Below are positions 12,820 through 24,369 of a stretch of 64,000 nt of DNA, piece after piece. Source of the DNA: Gossypium raimondii (Eukaryota > Streptophyta > Magnoliopsida > Malvales > Malvaceae); NCBI RefSeq assembly GCF_025698545.1, contig NC_068576.1, positions 55,898,094-55,962,093 of the forward strand, read 5' to 3'. Under the pieces are notes generated by a model, which saw only the letters and a program-made list of their open reading frames with translations, ran no database searches and was not told the DNA's origin. Within the stretch, counting starts at the first letter, position 1, and each line of letters starts with the position of its first letter. The position numbers and the translations under genes are program-made.

Positions 12820-15100
12820 GGAATAGAGCTGTATAAAGCTGTTCCTTTCTTCCCAGAAATTTCTGGGGGTGAGATTTGGGGTTTAGCATGGCTCTTTGGG
12901 GTTTTGAGTGAAGGGTAAACTTTTTTTCTTAGATTGGTTTTGTATATATATATTTGTGGGAATTATTTTCACGCAACCATAAATTGTTAGTCAAAATTGC
13001 TTTTCATATTTGTTGCACAATACGTTTTTACTATAAAATTATAAAAATTATTTCAAATTTATTTAAAATGTTGTCAAATTCAAAATCAAATTATATTTTA
13101 TTACAAATATATATTAAATATTTAAAATTTATTTTATACTTAATCATGTGAGATAAATGCATTAACTTTTAATTTGGAATACATAAAATAAATTCAATTA
13201 CATATTCGTTAATAATAAAAATCACTGGAAATGTTAGTATTTTATTTGATAGGGTAAATTCAAGGTGTATCTTAATAAAGTGTTCAGAAATGCAGGATTG
13301 AAATTTTAAGATATGAAAATAGCAAAGGTCACCTAATATGGTCAAATAATGGATCATCCAATGCTTTGTTGTCTCCAAAACCCATAAACTTTTACTTCTT
13401 TGCGGGAATTTTGCTTTTATTTGGTTAATCGGGGGTTGCATCGTCGTCGGTTTGTGTCAGTCGTATCTCATTCTATTTTTCCTTCACCTTTGGGATATTG
13501 TCAACGTCACTGGCAACCTTCTGGACTAGTCATACCATTTATTTTTTTGTCTTTACTTTGATTGTTGGGCAGCTCTTCACCACTCTCCGATTGTATTTTC
13601 GACGTCATGGGAATCGCTTTCAGAAAAATAATGTTTAGCTTTGCGTTAGGGGCAGGGCTTTGCCTTTCTCGTCGGAGGCTTTTTCCGAGTAGTGCCCATT
13701 ATTTTGGGATCTCTCCCCTCTATTGTTTAAGATCAGTGACAACATTTTCACCACTCTCAGAATGAAGACCCCGAAAGAAGATTTTTTGCATTAAGAATTT
13801 TTATTTTTATTTTGCCCAGAGATATTTTTATTTGTTTTACTTAGTTGAACATTAAGTTAGATATTTATGAATTTAATAATTGCCATCAACATATATTGCA
13901 TATTGTAAATAACTCATTCTTTTCCAGTCACAAATATCTTCGCTTTATTTATTTCTATATATATGTTTTTACACTTAAAGCTTTTTACGTTTTTACTGCA
14001 AGGATATTTATGGATTTTGATATTTGCAATTATATATTTCTTCATACTAAAAATAAAACAGATTGGTATACTACTCGTTAAAATTAGCCTCTATATTTTT
14101 ATTTTTAAACAATTTAGTTTTTTTATTTTCCTTTAATTTTAACAAATAGAAAACATAGAAAAACTACTTTAAAAGAGATGGAGATAGAAGGAAAACAGTG
14201 AGAGAAGCAGAAGAGAACGAAAAGAAGAAGAAGGAAAGTCAGAAATACATAAAAAAAATTTAAAATTGCTCAAAATGAAAAAATATGGGGACTAATTGTA
14301 TAATTTAACCTAAATTTTTGTTTGAAATGATGATTTATCGTACCATGTCAACTTACCATTTCACTGTTAATGGTAATTAACGATTCAGTGGCTAAAATAT
14401 TACATGTTAACATAAGTGACTAAAACGTAATATTTTAAACATAAGTGATTAAAATATAACCGAAATAAACAAAAGTGACTATTTTAATAGTTTACTCAAA
14501 ATAAAACAGATTGATATAGTATTTGTGATACAGGATGGATGCAGATATTAGTTTAGGATGCTCATATTACTAGAAACTTATTTTATTTTTAAATTTAATT
14601 TGTTTGAACTAACTAAATGCAGTTTCTAACAAATTTAAATATTCAAAAAATTAATGTCTTAAATTGGAAAGGTTGATACTTGAAATTTATTTTCCGTAAT
14701 AAACAGATCAAATTTTCTTAAAAAAGCCTTATTGATTCGATTTCTAATATGGCTTAATGCAATATTTGCCCTCTAAGTATCTAGATTTTCTCAATTTAGT
14801 ATTTAAAATATTTTTTCATCATGCTTTGATACATTAAAGTTCATTTCAAGCGCTCTATTTATGTAAAGCAGTTATGCAGCTAAAAAAAAATTAAGTATCA
14901 AATTGAGAAAAATAATTATTTAGAGAACAAGTAGTTCAAATTAAAAAAAGTAATTTACATTTTGGTCAAACAATTTTTAAAAAATTACAAAATTGACATT
15001 CGAAAATTTTAATTTAAATAACCCTTGGTAAAATCTCTTTTAGATTGTAAATCATTCTAGTTCTCTTTTATCGTTCCCGGTGATTGCTCTCAGTAACGAA
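12820..15100. other. Intergenic AT-rich stretch, no gene supported
   Basis: Mostly AT-rich spacer. A less AT-rich patch at 13440-13780 does not resemble a gene I know in any frame. Around 14330-14500, 'agtgactaaaa' motifs and a final 'agtttactc' resemble one arm of the foldback family found at 23283-24006, so it is probably a decayed copy. Nothing else was recognised. Confidence 0.6.
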
Positions 15101-15117
15101 GTATTTGGCTTGTTTAG

Positions 15118-15242
15118 GGAGCTTCCTCGATTTGAACAAGAACATTCGAGGTTGGGTGATAGAAATGGTTATCGTGGAGATCCTCGGCGAGGGGATGGTG
15201 ATAACGGAGGTGCCCCAGCAGATTCCCAGCCCGCTTTCAGGG
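15118..15242 (+). pseudogene. Fragment of 40S ribosomal protein eS10 (RPS10) gene
   Basis: The plus strand reads [19 protein letters not shown] followed by [12 protein letters not shown]. This matches the C-terminal glycine/arginine-rich tail of plant eS10, which carries GDRDGYRGGPR and GGAPADYQPSFRG. It ends at an AG|GTAAAT splice donor, so the piece was copied with its intron boundary and is not from a processed mRNA. The winged-helix body of eS10 (about the first 100 residues) is absent, upstream text is unrelated and no downstream exon was seen. It is probably a stray gene fragment moved by a transposon. Confidence 0.55.
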
Positions 15243-15299
15243 TAAATTTCATGTGTTATATCGGCCTTACTGCTTAAATGGGCTCCAGTTTATTCCCTT

Positions 15300-15890
15300 T
15301 TACCATCGATATGTTGGCTGTAATTTCTTTTTCCTTGCTTTGAAATCTGGGTAGGCGGTGAAATCATTTGATTTAAAATGATGAGGTTTTGAGAAAATTC
15401 AGGTTTCACTGTAATGATATTTGATATAAAATCAAATAATTATTTTTTGATTAGAAAAATTAAATATTTAAAATGTTATGAGTTTTAATTTTATTATAGT
15501 CAAGATTTTAATAGTTTTAAATAAAAATATATAATAACATCCTCGGTGAAAGGGCGGCCTTTAGACGCGGTGGGTGAAGCTATAGTACCGTACCATCTGG
15601 TCCAATCTTTAACAATGCTAATAGGATTTTGAAAATTTTTTTCATTGAGCTTGACTTGATCGTCTACGTTTTTAACCTTCTAATTTATGATGCAAGTTAC
15701 AGAAAAAAGTACGAAAACTGAACAGCAATTTGCTTAATATTTTAGATCATTAATAACATTTGGACAGCAAGAAAAAGAAAAAAGAGACGAGAGAAGACAC
15801 ACAGACAACTCCCTGTAGGACTCCATTTTTTGACAAAAACCAAAACCATGAAATCATCAGAAAGCAGAAAAGTGAAATTAATTATGATTT
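15300..15890. other. Spacer between eS10 fragment and HSP90 3' end
   Basis: AT-rich; it should contain the HSP90 3' untranslated region from about 15892 leftward. A short GC-rich patch (15540-15600, GGGCGGCCTTTAGACGCGG) is unlike its surroundings and was not identified. Confidence 0.5.
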
Positions 15891-15892
15891 TT

Positions 15893-18846
15893 TTAATCCA
15901 CCTCTTCCATCTTGCTTCCCTCAGCTTCATCTTCCTCAAGAGTAGGCATGTCCGCATCATCACCACCGGTCTCATCCTCATCAATACTTAGACCCAGCTT
16001 CAGCATTCTATGGATTCTACCTGCGAATGTGTTCGGATCATCCAAGCTGAACCCAGAGGTCAATAGAGCAGTCTCGAACAGCAACAGTACGAGATCCTTA
16101 ACGGACTTATCATTCTTATCGGCTTCAGCTCTCTTCCTTAGCTCTTCCATTATTCCATTATCGGGATTAATCTCCATTGTTTTCTTGCTGGACATGTAAG
16201 AACTCATGCTATTATCTCTCAAAGCTTGTGCTTTCATGATCCTTTCCATGTTAGCAGTCCATCCGTACTCTCCGGTGACCAGACAGCAAGGTGAGTCGAC
16301 AATCCTGTCGGAGACAACAACTTTCTCCACTTTGTCACCTAAGATATCTTTGATTGTCTTGCAGAGGTCTTCAAAAGACTTCTTTTTTTCCTCCTTTTTC
16401 TTTTTCTCCTCCTCCGTCTCGTCCTCGAGATTTAAACCTTCCTTTGTGGCAGAGACAAGCTTCTTACCGTCGTATTCCTTCAACTGTCCGACCGCATACT
16501 CATCAATGGCATCCACCATGAAAAGAACTTCGTATCCCCTCTTTTTCAGTTTCTCCAAGAACGGAGAGTTCTCAACGGCCTTCTTGCTTTCACCAGTGAT
16601 GTAATAAATATCCTTCTGGCCCTCCTTCATTCTGGTGACGTAGTCTTTCAAGCTCGTCAACTCGTCACCGCTCTTCGTCGAGTGGTATCGGAGCAAATCA
16701 GCCAACTTAGCCCGGTTTTGGCTGTCTTCGTGAATACCCAACTTCAGATTCTTCGAAAAAGCATCGTAAAATTTGTTGTAGTCCTCCTTGTTCTCAGCAA
16801 TCTCGTTGAACATCTCAATACATTTCTTCACCAGGTTTTTCCTAATCACCTTCAAAATCTTGTTCTGTTGTAGCATCTCACGAGAGATGTTAAGCGGCAA
16901 GTCATCAGAATCCACGACACCTTTCACGAACCCAAGGTATTCAGGGATAAGCTCCTCACAATTGTCCATAATGAACACCCTCCTAACATATAGCTTGATG
17001 TTGTTCATCTTCTTCCTCGTATCAAAGAGATCAAATGGAGCCCTCTTCGGTACAAACAGAATCGCCTTAAACTCGAGCTGACCTTCAACAGAGAAATGCT
17101 TGACAGCAAGATGATCCTCCCAATCATTAGTCAAGCTCTTGTAGAAAGAGGCATACTCCTCTTTACTGATCTCCTCGGGTTTTCGCAACCAGATCGGTTT
17201 TTGCTTGTTGATGAGCTGCCATTCATGAGAAACTTCCTTGATCTTCTTCTTCTTCTTCGATTTCGACTCATCCTCTTCAACATCCTCCACATTTCCTTCC
17301 TCATCTTTCTTGGGTTCATCTTCCTCATCGTCACTAATTTCTTTCTCGGTTGTCTTCTCGGTCCAGAGGTATATCGGATAGCTAATGAATTCAGAGTGCT
17401 TCTTCACAAGGTCCTTAATCCTCCTTTCCTCCAAGTACTCAAGCTGTAAATTCAATTTAGAAACAACCATTTAGCTTTCCTAAATTATAAACACTAAAGT
17501 TCATTTTCATTAAAAAAGCAAAATGTTTACCTGATCCTCCTTAAGGAAAAGGGTAATTTTAGTACCCCTACCGAGTTGCTCTCCATTAACATCCCTGGTG
17601 ACCGTGAAAGAGCCACCAGCTTGAGACTCCCAAATGTACTGCTCGTCATCATTGTGCTTTGTGGTCACAATGACTTTCTCAGCAACTAGGTAAGCAGAGT
17701 AGAAACCAACACCGAATTGTCCAATCATACTAACATCAGCTCCAGCTTGCAATGCTTCCATGAACTCCTTGGTACCAGACCTTGCAATTGTACCCAAGTT
17801 ATTCACCAAATCTGCATATACGAACAACAAAGCTCAAGTCAAGAATCTATGGTAGTACCAATTACCGCAAACTATCAACACTATGGCAGGCGATTTTAAG
17901 AATGTGAATATAAAGCGACATATTACCTGCTTTAGTCATCCCAATACCACTGTCGATAATGGAGAGGGTCTTGTTAACCTTGTCTGGTACAAGCCTAATG
18001 AAAAGCTCAGGTTGAGCATCTAGCTTGCTCTTATCAGTCAAGCTTTCGAATCGAATTTTATCCAATGCCTACACACCATCACATAAAGAAAACTTAGATC
18101 GGAATATTCTAAGATCTATAGCAAAATTCAAATCGAGTTCACATCTATCAGGGATAATTTTGATTGAAATATCCTTATTCAAATCCATTTTATTTCCAGA
18201 GTAACAATTACAATTAAAATTTTAGTTTAAAAAAAAGCAATTACAATTAAAACATCAAAATCTATTATAAAATGTTTATACATTGAACTTCCAGAAGATC
18301 AAAATTATTCGAATATCTATCAAATCACTAATTCAAATTCCAGTAGTAGCACTCAAAATAAAATTGCAGATAATAAAGGAATCTGAACTTCAAACAGATA
18401 CATGAATCCGCATCTTCTACAGAAAATGAAGTTACCTAACCACTACGAATTACGATCCCTAAATACTCGGTAAAACAAATTGATTTACCATCCACAAAAT
18501 ATTATCAAAGAGCAAATCACCACTTTGAACAAAAAAGGAAGCCAAACACTGGGCCAATCAGAAAAAAAGTTCATTTCAAACATCAAGCATCCCAATGCAA
18601 ACCTTAGCGTACAGATTTTCATTCTAACACACATAAGAGAACATAGGCGTAGGAATATTTATTAAACAGAAAAGAAAACGCAAAAACAGAGAGATAAAGA
18701 ATACGTACGTCAGAGGCATTGCTGATAAGCTCACGAAGGAAAATCTCCTTGTTACTGTAAAAAGTATTGATGATCAAACTCAAAAGCTGATTGATCTCAG
18801 CCTGGAAGGCAAAGGTCTCTACATCAGCCATCTTCACGTCCGCCAT
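15893..18846 (-). CDS. HSP90: Cytosolic heat-shock protein 90
   Basis: Four exons on the minus strand: 18846-18709, 18068-17927, 17811-17531, 17443-15893; 703 codons, the usual length of cytosolic plant HSP90. The start [19 protein letters not shown] is chosen because it opens the family N-terminus. The GHKL ATPase domain shows [22 protein letters not shown] and [12 protein letters not shown] charged linker of Asp/Glu and Lys runs at about residues 215-260, followed by the middle and C-terminal domains. The last five residues MEEVD bind TPR co-chaperones and mark the cytosolic class; there is no transit peptide or KDEL. It folds client kinases and receptors using ATP. The gene looks intact. 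Confidence 0.97.
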
Positions 18847-18984
18847 TTCCCTCGTACACAACCAAACAGAACAGAAAAACAAAGCAAATTTGAAAAAGAA
18901 AGGTGAGCAAAGAAAGCTAAGGGTTTTATACTTTGCTTTGTATAACAGAGAACTGATCTGATTTCAGAGAAAAGAATTTGAAGG

Positions 18985-19257
18985 TATTTATATATTGAAT
19001 GAAGTTCTTCTAGTCCCTTCTTCTCAGCGTATATTATTTTAGCGAGGGAAAAAGAAGGGGGCGGGTGAGGGGTTCTGGATGGTTCTATGAAAGGATGCCG
19101 TTTCTGTGATTTTCTTTCTGTTTGTAAGCGAGTCAACGGTGGTCGTTTATGAATTCGAATTGTTTTTTGCGGTGACGTTTTTGTTTGGCTGGGTGAACCG
19201 GCGGTTTAGGAAGAGAGTCGAGAATGTTCGCGCCAGCTATGATTATCTCGAATGTTC
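18985..19257 (-). promoter_or_regulatory. HSP90 promoter: TATA box and heat-shock elements
   Basis: Read on the minus strand, TATATAAATA lies at 18994-18985, about 140 bases before the start codon. Two nGAAnnTTCn modules occur upstream at 19222-19229 (GAATGTTC) and 19250-19257 (GAATGTTC), which suit heat-shock factor trimers. They are 230-260 bases beyond the TATA box. Heat induction is inferred from the motifs and the family. Confidence 0.6.
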
Positions 19258-19259
19258 CC

Positions 19260-20435
19260 ATTCAGGTAACCGTTTTTTTGGATGATCGTTGATTAGTGTA
19301 TGCTCCACTGGTTCAATTTATCCTTATGTTTTTAATATGAATAATAAGTATTAAACATATGTTGTATTTTCAAATTTAAATTTTTTGATAAAAAATAATA
19401 TACTTCTAAAATAATTTTTTTTAAAAAAGTATAAGCTCGCACAAGATTGTGAGTTGTATGAGGGATTAAATTTTAACCGCAAAACATTCAACTTAGAATG
19501 TTGTAAATGTAAGGTTTAAATAAATTAATTATAAAAGGGTTTAATCTTTATAAAAATGTTTACATTTTTCAACTCAATTTAAGTAAAAATCAAAGTCAGA
19601 AACTTTTTTTAGGAGCTGAAATTAAATTGTAATTTTTATGATAGTAAAAATATAAATTTTAAAGGATTAAATTAAAATTTTATTATTTTTAGGGAGATCA
19701 AAGTATAATTTTACATTTACTAATTTAAAATTTTAAAAATTTTATAAGCTAAAATAAATCCATTTTAGGAGGGCCGAGGCCCCTGCCAGCCCCCTAAATT
19801 CGCCCATGAATGAATATTAATGGATTTAGAATAAAATATTACTTAAAAATAAAAATATAATTTAAGACTTAATATACGACATTTCGGAAGCCTTATATGA
19901 AAATTAACTTTTATTTAATCATTTTAAAAGATTTGGCTTCTATTAAAATATTTATTTTAAAAGATTTTATTTTTATACAAATAATCGGAAAAAATGGTGC
20001 GAAATATGACATCTATCTAATTTTAATCAAAGTAATAAAAAAACAGAATTTTTAGATTTAAATCTATAAATATATTATTTCATTTAGAGCAGGGGCTGAG
20101 CTGTCCGTGAGCCTAGTTGATCTGGATTCCGGACTCATACAATGTGTTAATATAATAATATTCATTTTATAGCTTGGACTTAGCCCAGGTCGATTTACGG
20201 GCAGAAATCTTGGACCAAATAAAATTAGAAGAATTTGAGCTAGGCTTACCGGCCCATATGTTTAACTCACACTATATTCTATACCTAAAGCTTAAAAAAA
20301 CACCTATCAACCCTTTGCCTAAGCACCTAATATAAGAACTGAAACGTTCCTAGAACTGATCACAATCGGAAAAGTTTTATAATATTAGCTGCACTTGAAT
20401 AAGATTAATTTCAAACTATAAATTAGATAAAATCA
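19260..20435. other. AT-rich spacer between HSP90 promoter and GH28 3' end
   Basis: No gene seen. It holds a decayed hAT-type MITE copy (about 19590-19806). Near 20085-20260 there is a GC-richer patch with GGACTTAGCCCAGGTCG-like text, typical of worn short repeats. Confidence 0.6.
19590..19806. mobile_element. Decayed hAT-type MITE, copy 1
   Basis: Shares with the element at 24067-24358 the phrases TTTTTATGATAGTAAAAATA and GGCCCCTGCCAGCCCCCT, in the same order and orientation. The right end reads AAATTCGCCCATG. The left terminus is worn and no target duplication could be read. Confidence 0.6.
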
Positions 20436-23184
20436 TTAAAAGTTGCCGCTGATCGAACAAGTTTTTAACTGGACATCTTCAATGGGCAGTCTATCCTTAG
20501 GGAAGGGACAATCAATTTCCTTTCGAGGCAACAAGTTACATGGTTCAGGGCTCACACGATTGGCAACTCCTTGAACATCACTGCAGTTCCATTGCACCCC
20601 CTTTGGCTTTGCAGCCAATTTGATATTGACATTGGAAATGCAAATATCCGTGAATGGATGCTTTCCGATTCCGTCCAGTTGTGCCGATTGGGTGACGTTA
20701 TCGGCCACAATGTCTCTATAATTGATCCCTTTGATCACAGGGAACGCGTTTTGGTCGAACTCCGCATCCGGATGCGAGCCGTAGTCACCCGTCATCCAAA
20801 ACACATACTTCATCGTATTCAACGTCATGTTCCTAACGTAAACGTCTTTGACGTAAGCTCCTCTTCCCACCCCAGTTTTGATCCTCACACCAGATTCCGT
20901 ATTGATCGCCGTTACGTCCTCGACTCTTACATCTTCAATCCCGCCAGACATCTCGCTCCCAAGAGCAATGGTGGCACTGCTCGGGGAAATGCAAGCGAAC
21001 CTTCTGATCACTAGTTGTTTGGTCGGCATGTTGAATTTGATCCCATATTCATCCCAGCCACTTTTAACAGCGATGCAATCGTCTCCAGAGACGACGAAAC
21101 TGTCTTCGATTCGCGTATTCGTGCACGAATCTGAAACAAAAAACATACACCGTCAAAACATCATATCAACTATGACAGACATGTTGTACCTGCGAATCCA
21201 AAAACAAAACAAACCTGGGTCTATTCCATCAGTGTTGGGAGAATCAACCGGTGCAAAAACCGTTAAGTGTTGGATTATTATATCACTGCTGTATATGGGA
21301 TGAACGTTCCATGATGGGGAGTTAACCAACGTTAGATTCGATATCTGGACATGTTTCGAGTACATGATCTCGATCATGTAAGGTCTGGTTACAGTCATTT
21401 TATTGTCCCTGAACAATTTCCACCAATATGAACCTTGGCCATCGATGGCGCCGTTGTTACCTTGTGTTACAAGCCATATAATTAATCCCCCCACTTGATT
21501 AAAAGCTTGAGAAGCTAAATGTGTTTTTGGGTTACCTGTAATGACAACATCAGTGAGGTTGGTGCCAAAAATAAGGCTGCTGAGCCTTCCACTAGGGGCA
21601 TCCCTTCCCCTACCGTATGAAGGCAAAAGCGCAACAGGCGGCCACTCCGATTCATCCTGTTTGTTATTTTCAAAGATTAGTTTACGCAAGCATCAAGCAG
21701 GATTAATGATTATCACCATCACATTGCTTTTAAACAAGATCAAACTAGATTATGTATCTCCTTCAAAGTTATTCAATTTCTTATCAAGAAAAAGTGAAGG
21801 TGATAATGTTTTATCATGCTATGTTTGTTAATATACAAATAATTTTTTTTTATATTTATTAAATTAAATAAAACTTTTATTTATTCACAAAGCGCCTTTA
21901 AAAAAATATCATCTTACATAGGTTTTTTTTGTTATTTAAAAATAAAACATTATATAAAATTTAAAATTAATCAAAAAATAAATGATAAAATTGGGTTTGA
22001 TTCAAATATTTACAGTTTTTAACATAAGTAGCAAATTCAACAAGATCAAACCAAATTTCTGGTCCTTGAAAATTTGGTAGTTTGTTGACCCACACACACT
22101 CTTTTGATGCCATGTTCGGTAGCAGTGGCCTAAAATGTTTTGACTAACGGAAGAGGCCGATAATTTTATGACCTAACTGAAATCAAAACCAGAAATTATA
22201 GAATTTTAAAATCATCAAGAAGTAGATAGTATTTCTAAACCTGAAAGTGGCAAATTTCGCCAAAGCAAACAACTAAAAAAACTTAAAAGAGTTAGTTTCA
22301 CTAAATATCCTCAAATTTTAGCTCAGATTCTAAATTAGCCTTAAATTTTAAAATGTTTAATTAAGTGCTCATAGTACTAATCAAGTCTTACTGTCGACCT
22401 AAATATTAGCTTAGACATTAAATGATTATTCAAATTTGACATATAATATATTTAAAACAAATACGCGTATACTTATTATATTGAGTAATTAGATCTAACA
22501 AATTAAAAAAAAAAATCAAATCCAAACTATCCTTACGTACAAATATGTTTATAATTTGAATTCACAAATTTTAAATACGAAGCTTACTTCAAATGGTTTA
22601 AAGTTTAGTAGCCACGCTTGCAATTAAATCAGCAAAGTATTGAGATGAGTGAGCGAGATATTCAAGGCTCAAAAATGGTACCTGAGATCCAAGAATAACA
22701 GCATCTTTATGTACAAAAAGCGTAAAATGGCTGGTGAGATTAAAGCTTCCTGTTAGCCATTTCCCTGGCGGCACAATAAGCTGTGCACCACCGTCCGGCG
22801 CCACTTGGCTTAGATTCATAATCGCAGCTTCGAACGCCTTCGTGTTAGATGTTTTACCATCGCCGATCCCGCCAAAATCAGTCAATACCGCGCTATGTTT
22901 GCGGCAATTCAGCGCCGGAAACGTGATGGTGCTCGTCGCAAGCCCCACTGCTCGAAATTCTGCTACATTCGGTCTCAGTAATTCCAATAAAAATATAGCC
23001 GAGATCAGTGTCTCAAACACCTAATCAAATCAACGAACAGGTTTCAGTTTCTTTGTCGCATTTTATCGATCACCATCAAAGTTAAATAATAGAACATCAA
23101 TATTTTCAAGAAAGGAAAAAGATAAATTAAAGAAGTGCAAATTGCAAAGAAATACATTACCTGAGATTTTCTTGAAAACTCCAT
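20436..23184 (-). CDS. GH28 polygalacturonase-like pectinase
   Basis: Five exons on the minus strand: 23184-23161, 23020-22682, 21656-21536, 21460-21215, 21130-20436; 474 codons in phase. The first exon has only eight codons (MEFSRKSQ). A hydrophobic stretch (about residues 9-20) suggests a signal or anchor for the secretory route. Family landmarks: FGGIGDGKT near residue 52, IDGQGSYWW, NSPSWNVH, NTDGIDPDSC, SGDDC and VRIKTG. The usual third motif GHG reads LGSEMSGG, as I recall for one plant GH28 clade, so hydrolytic activity on homogalacturonan is likely but unproven. The product should act in the cell wall. It is convergent with nothing nearby; HSP90 reads the same way. Confidence 0.9.
21840..22590. 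other. Long second intron of the GH28 gene
   Basis: AT-rich intron DNA (part of 21657-22681) with no coding signal on either strand. Confidence 0.6.
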
Positions 23185-23282
23185 GTTGAGATGTGAGCTC
23201 TATTGTGAGAATCAATTTGTAACGTTCATTGGAATAAAAAGGACGAGGCCTACATTTGCGTGCCTAAGCGAATCTCTTTTAG

Positions 23283-24006
23283 GTAAATTTCACCGGTAGT
23301 CACTCAAGCATTAATATTTTCTTTCTCGCCTAATTATGAAAAATTATAAAATGGTCATCTAATTATTTGACTTGTTTTTTTTGGTCACCAAACTATTTGA
23401 ATTTTTTTTTGCTCACCAGTCATTAAATTACAAATGAGAAAATAATTTGGTAGCTTTTAAAATTGACATAATAACAACATTAACCCTCAACAATTAAAAA
23501 ATGTGTCAATTCAGTCTTGATTTCAAAAAATTAGCCCTCAATATTTACACACTGTATAATTTAAGGGTTAATTTTGCAGTTTACTTTATTTGTAACATTA
23601 AGGGTTAATTTTAAAAGAATAAAAAAATATGAAAATTATCATCCTGGATTTTTGGGTGTTTCAATTTTGGTAAATTTCCGATCAAATTTAGTAGATACAT
23701 TTTTAGCTCTTTAGGTGAAAGTATCACAAATAAAAGCAAAATTGAAAAAAAATAGATTACACAATGTGTAAGCATTGAGTGTTAAACTTTTAATATCAAA
23801 ACTAAATTGACTTAATATATAAATGCTGAGGGTTAAAGTTGCTATTATGCTAATTTTGAAAGCTTCCATCTCATCTTCCCATTAGTTATTTAACAATTTG
23901 TGACCCAAAAAAAAATCGAATAGTTTGATGACTATTTTGTAATTTTTCATAGTTGGACCAAAAAGGAAACATGCTAATAGTTGGATGGCTATCTGTGCAG
24001 TTTACC
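23283..24006. mobile_element. Foldback MITE with very long inverted arms
   Basis: The left arm (from 23283, GTAAATTTCACCGGTAG) and the right arm (reverse complement from 24006, GTAAACTGCACAGATAG) match imperfectly for roughly 230 bases each. They share ATGAAAAATTA, ATAATAGCAAC/ATAATAACAAC and TTAACCCTCA. CTTTTAG flanks both sides (23276-23282 and 24007-24013), giving a 7-8 base target duplication. Only about 250 bases lie between the arms, with no open frame, so the transcript would fold into a long hairpin. It sits about 100 bases before the GH28 start, in its promoter. Confidence 0.7.
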
Positions 24007-24066
24007 CTTTTAGTTACTATTTTTTCAATGGATGGTAATTTTATGCTTACATGGCTTAATTCAATC

Positions 24067-24358
24067 CAATGGTGGATTCAAAAATATGACTTAGGGGACA
24101 AGGACGAAGTCAAAAAAAAATTGGGGGACAAAATTAAATTATATATTTTTATGATAGTAAAAATACAATTTTGACATTTTAATAGCTTATATCTTTATAA
24201 TTTGTAGAGGATTAAATCAAAATTTAATCATTTTTGAGGGGTAAAAGTACAATTTTACCATTACTAATTTAAAATTTTATAAATTATAAATGACCTAAAT
24301 AAAAAAATTTCTATTTTATGGGGTTGCGGCCCCTGCCAGCCCCCTGAATCCGCCCCTG
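24067..24358. mobile_element. hAT-type MITE with 8-bp target duplication, copy 2
   Basis: 292 bases. The left end is CAATGGTGGATTCA; the reverse complement of the right end is CAGGGGCGGATTCA. ATTCAATC (24059-24066) and ATTCAATT (24359-24366) form an 8-base target duplication with one difference, as hAT elements make. It is the best preserved of three copies in the window (others near 19590 and 35070). Confidence 0.8.
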
Positions 24359-24369
24359 ATTCAATTACT

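Noticed and set aside
16206-17449. Several open frames on the plus strand over the HSP90 last exon
   Set aside because: They are antisense to a clear HSP90 reading frame and encode Ser/Phe/Leu-rich text with no family resemblance.
20571-21303. Plus-strand frames of 141-147 codons over the GH28 last exons
   Set aside because: Antisense shadow of the polygalacturonase frame, which carries all the GH28 motifs.
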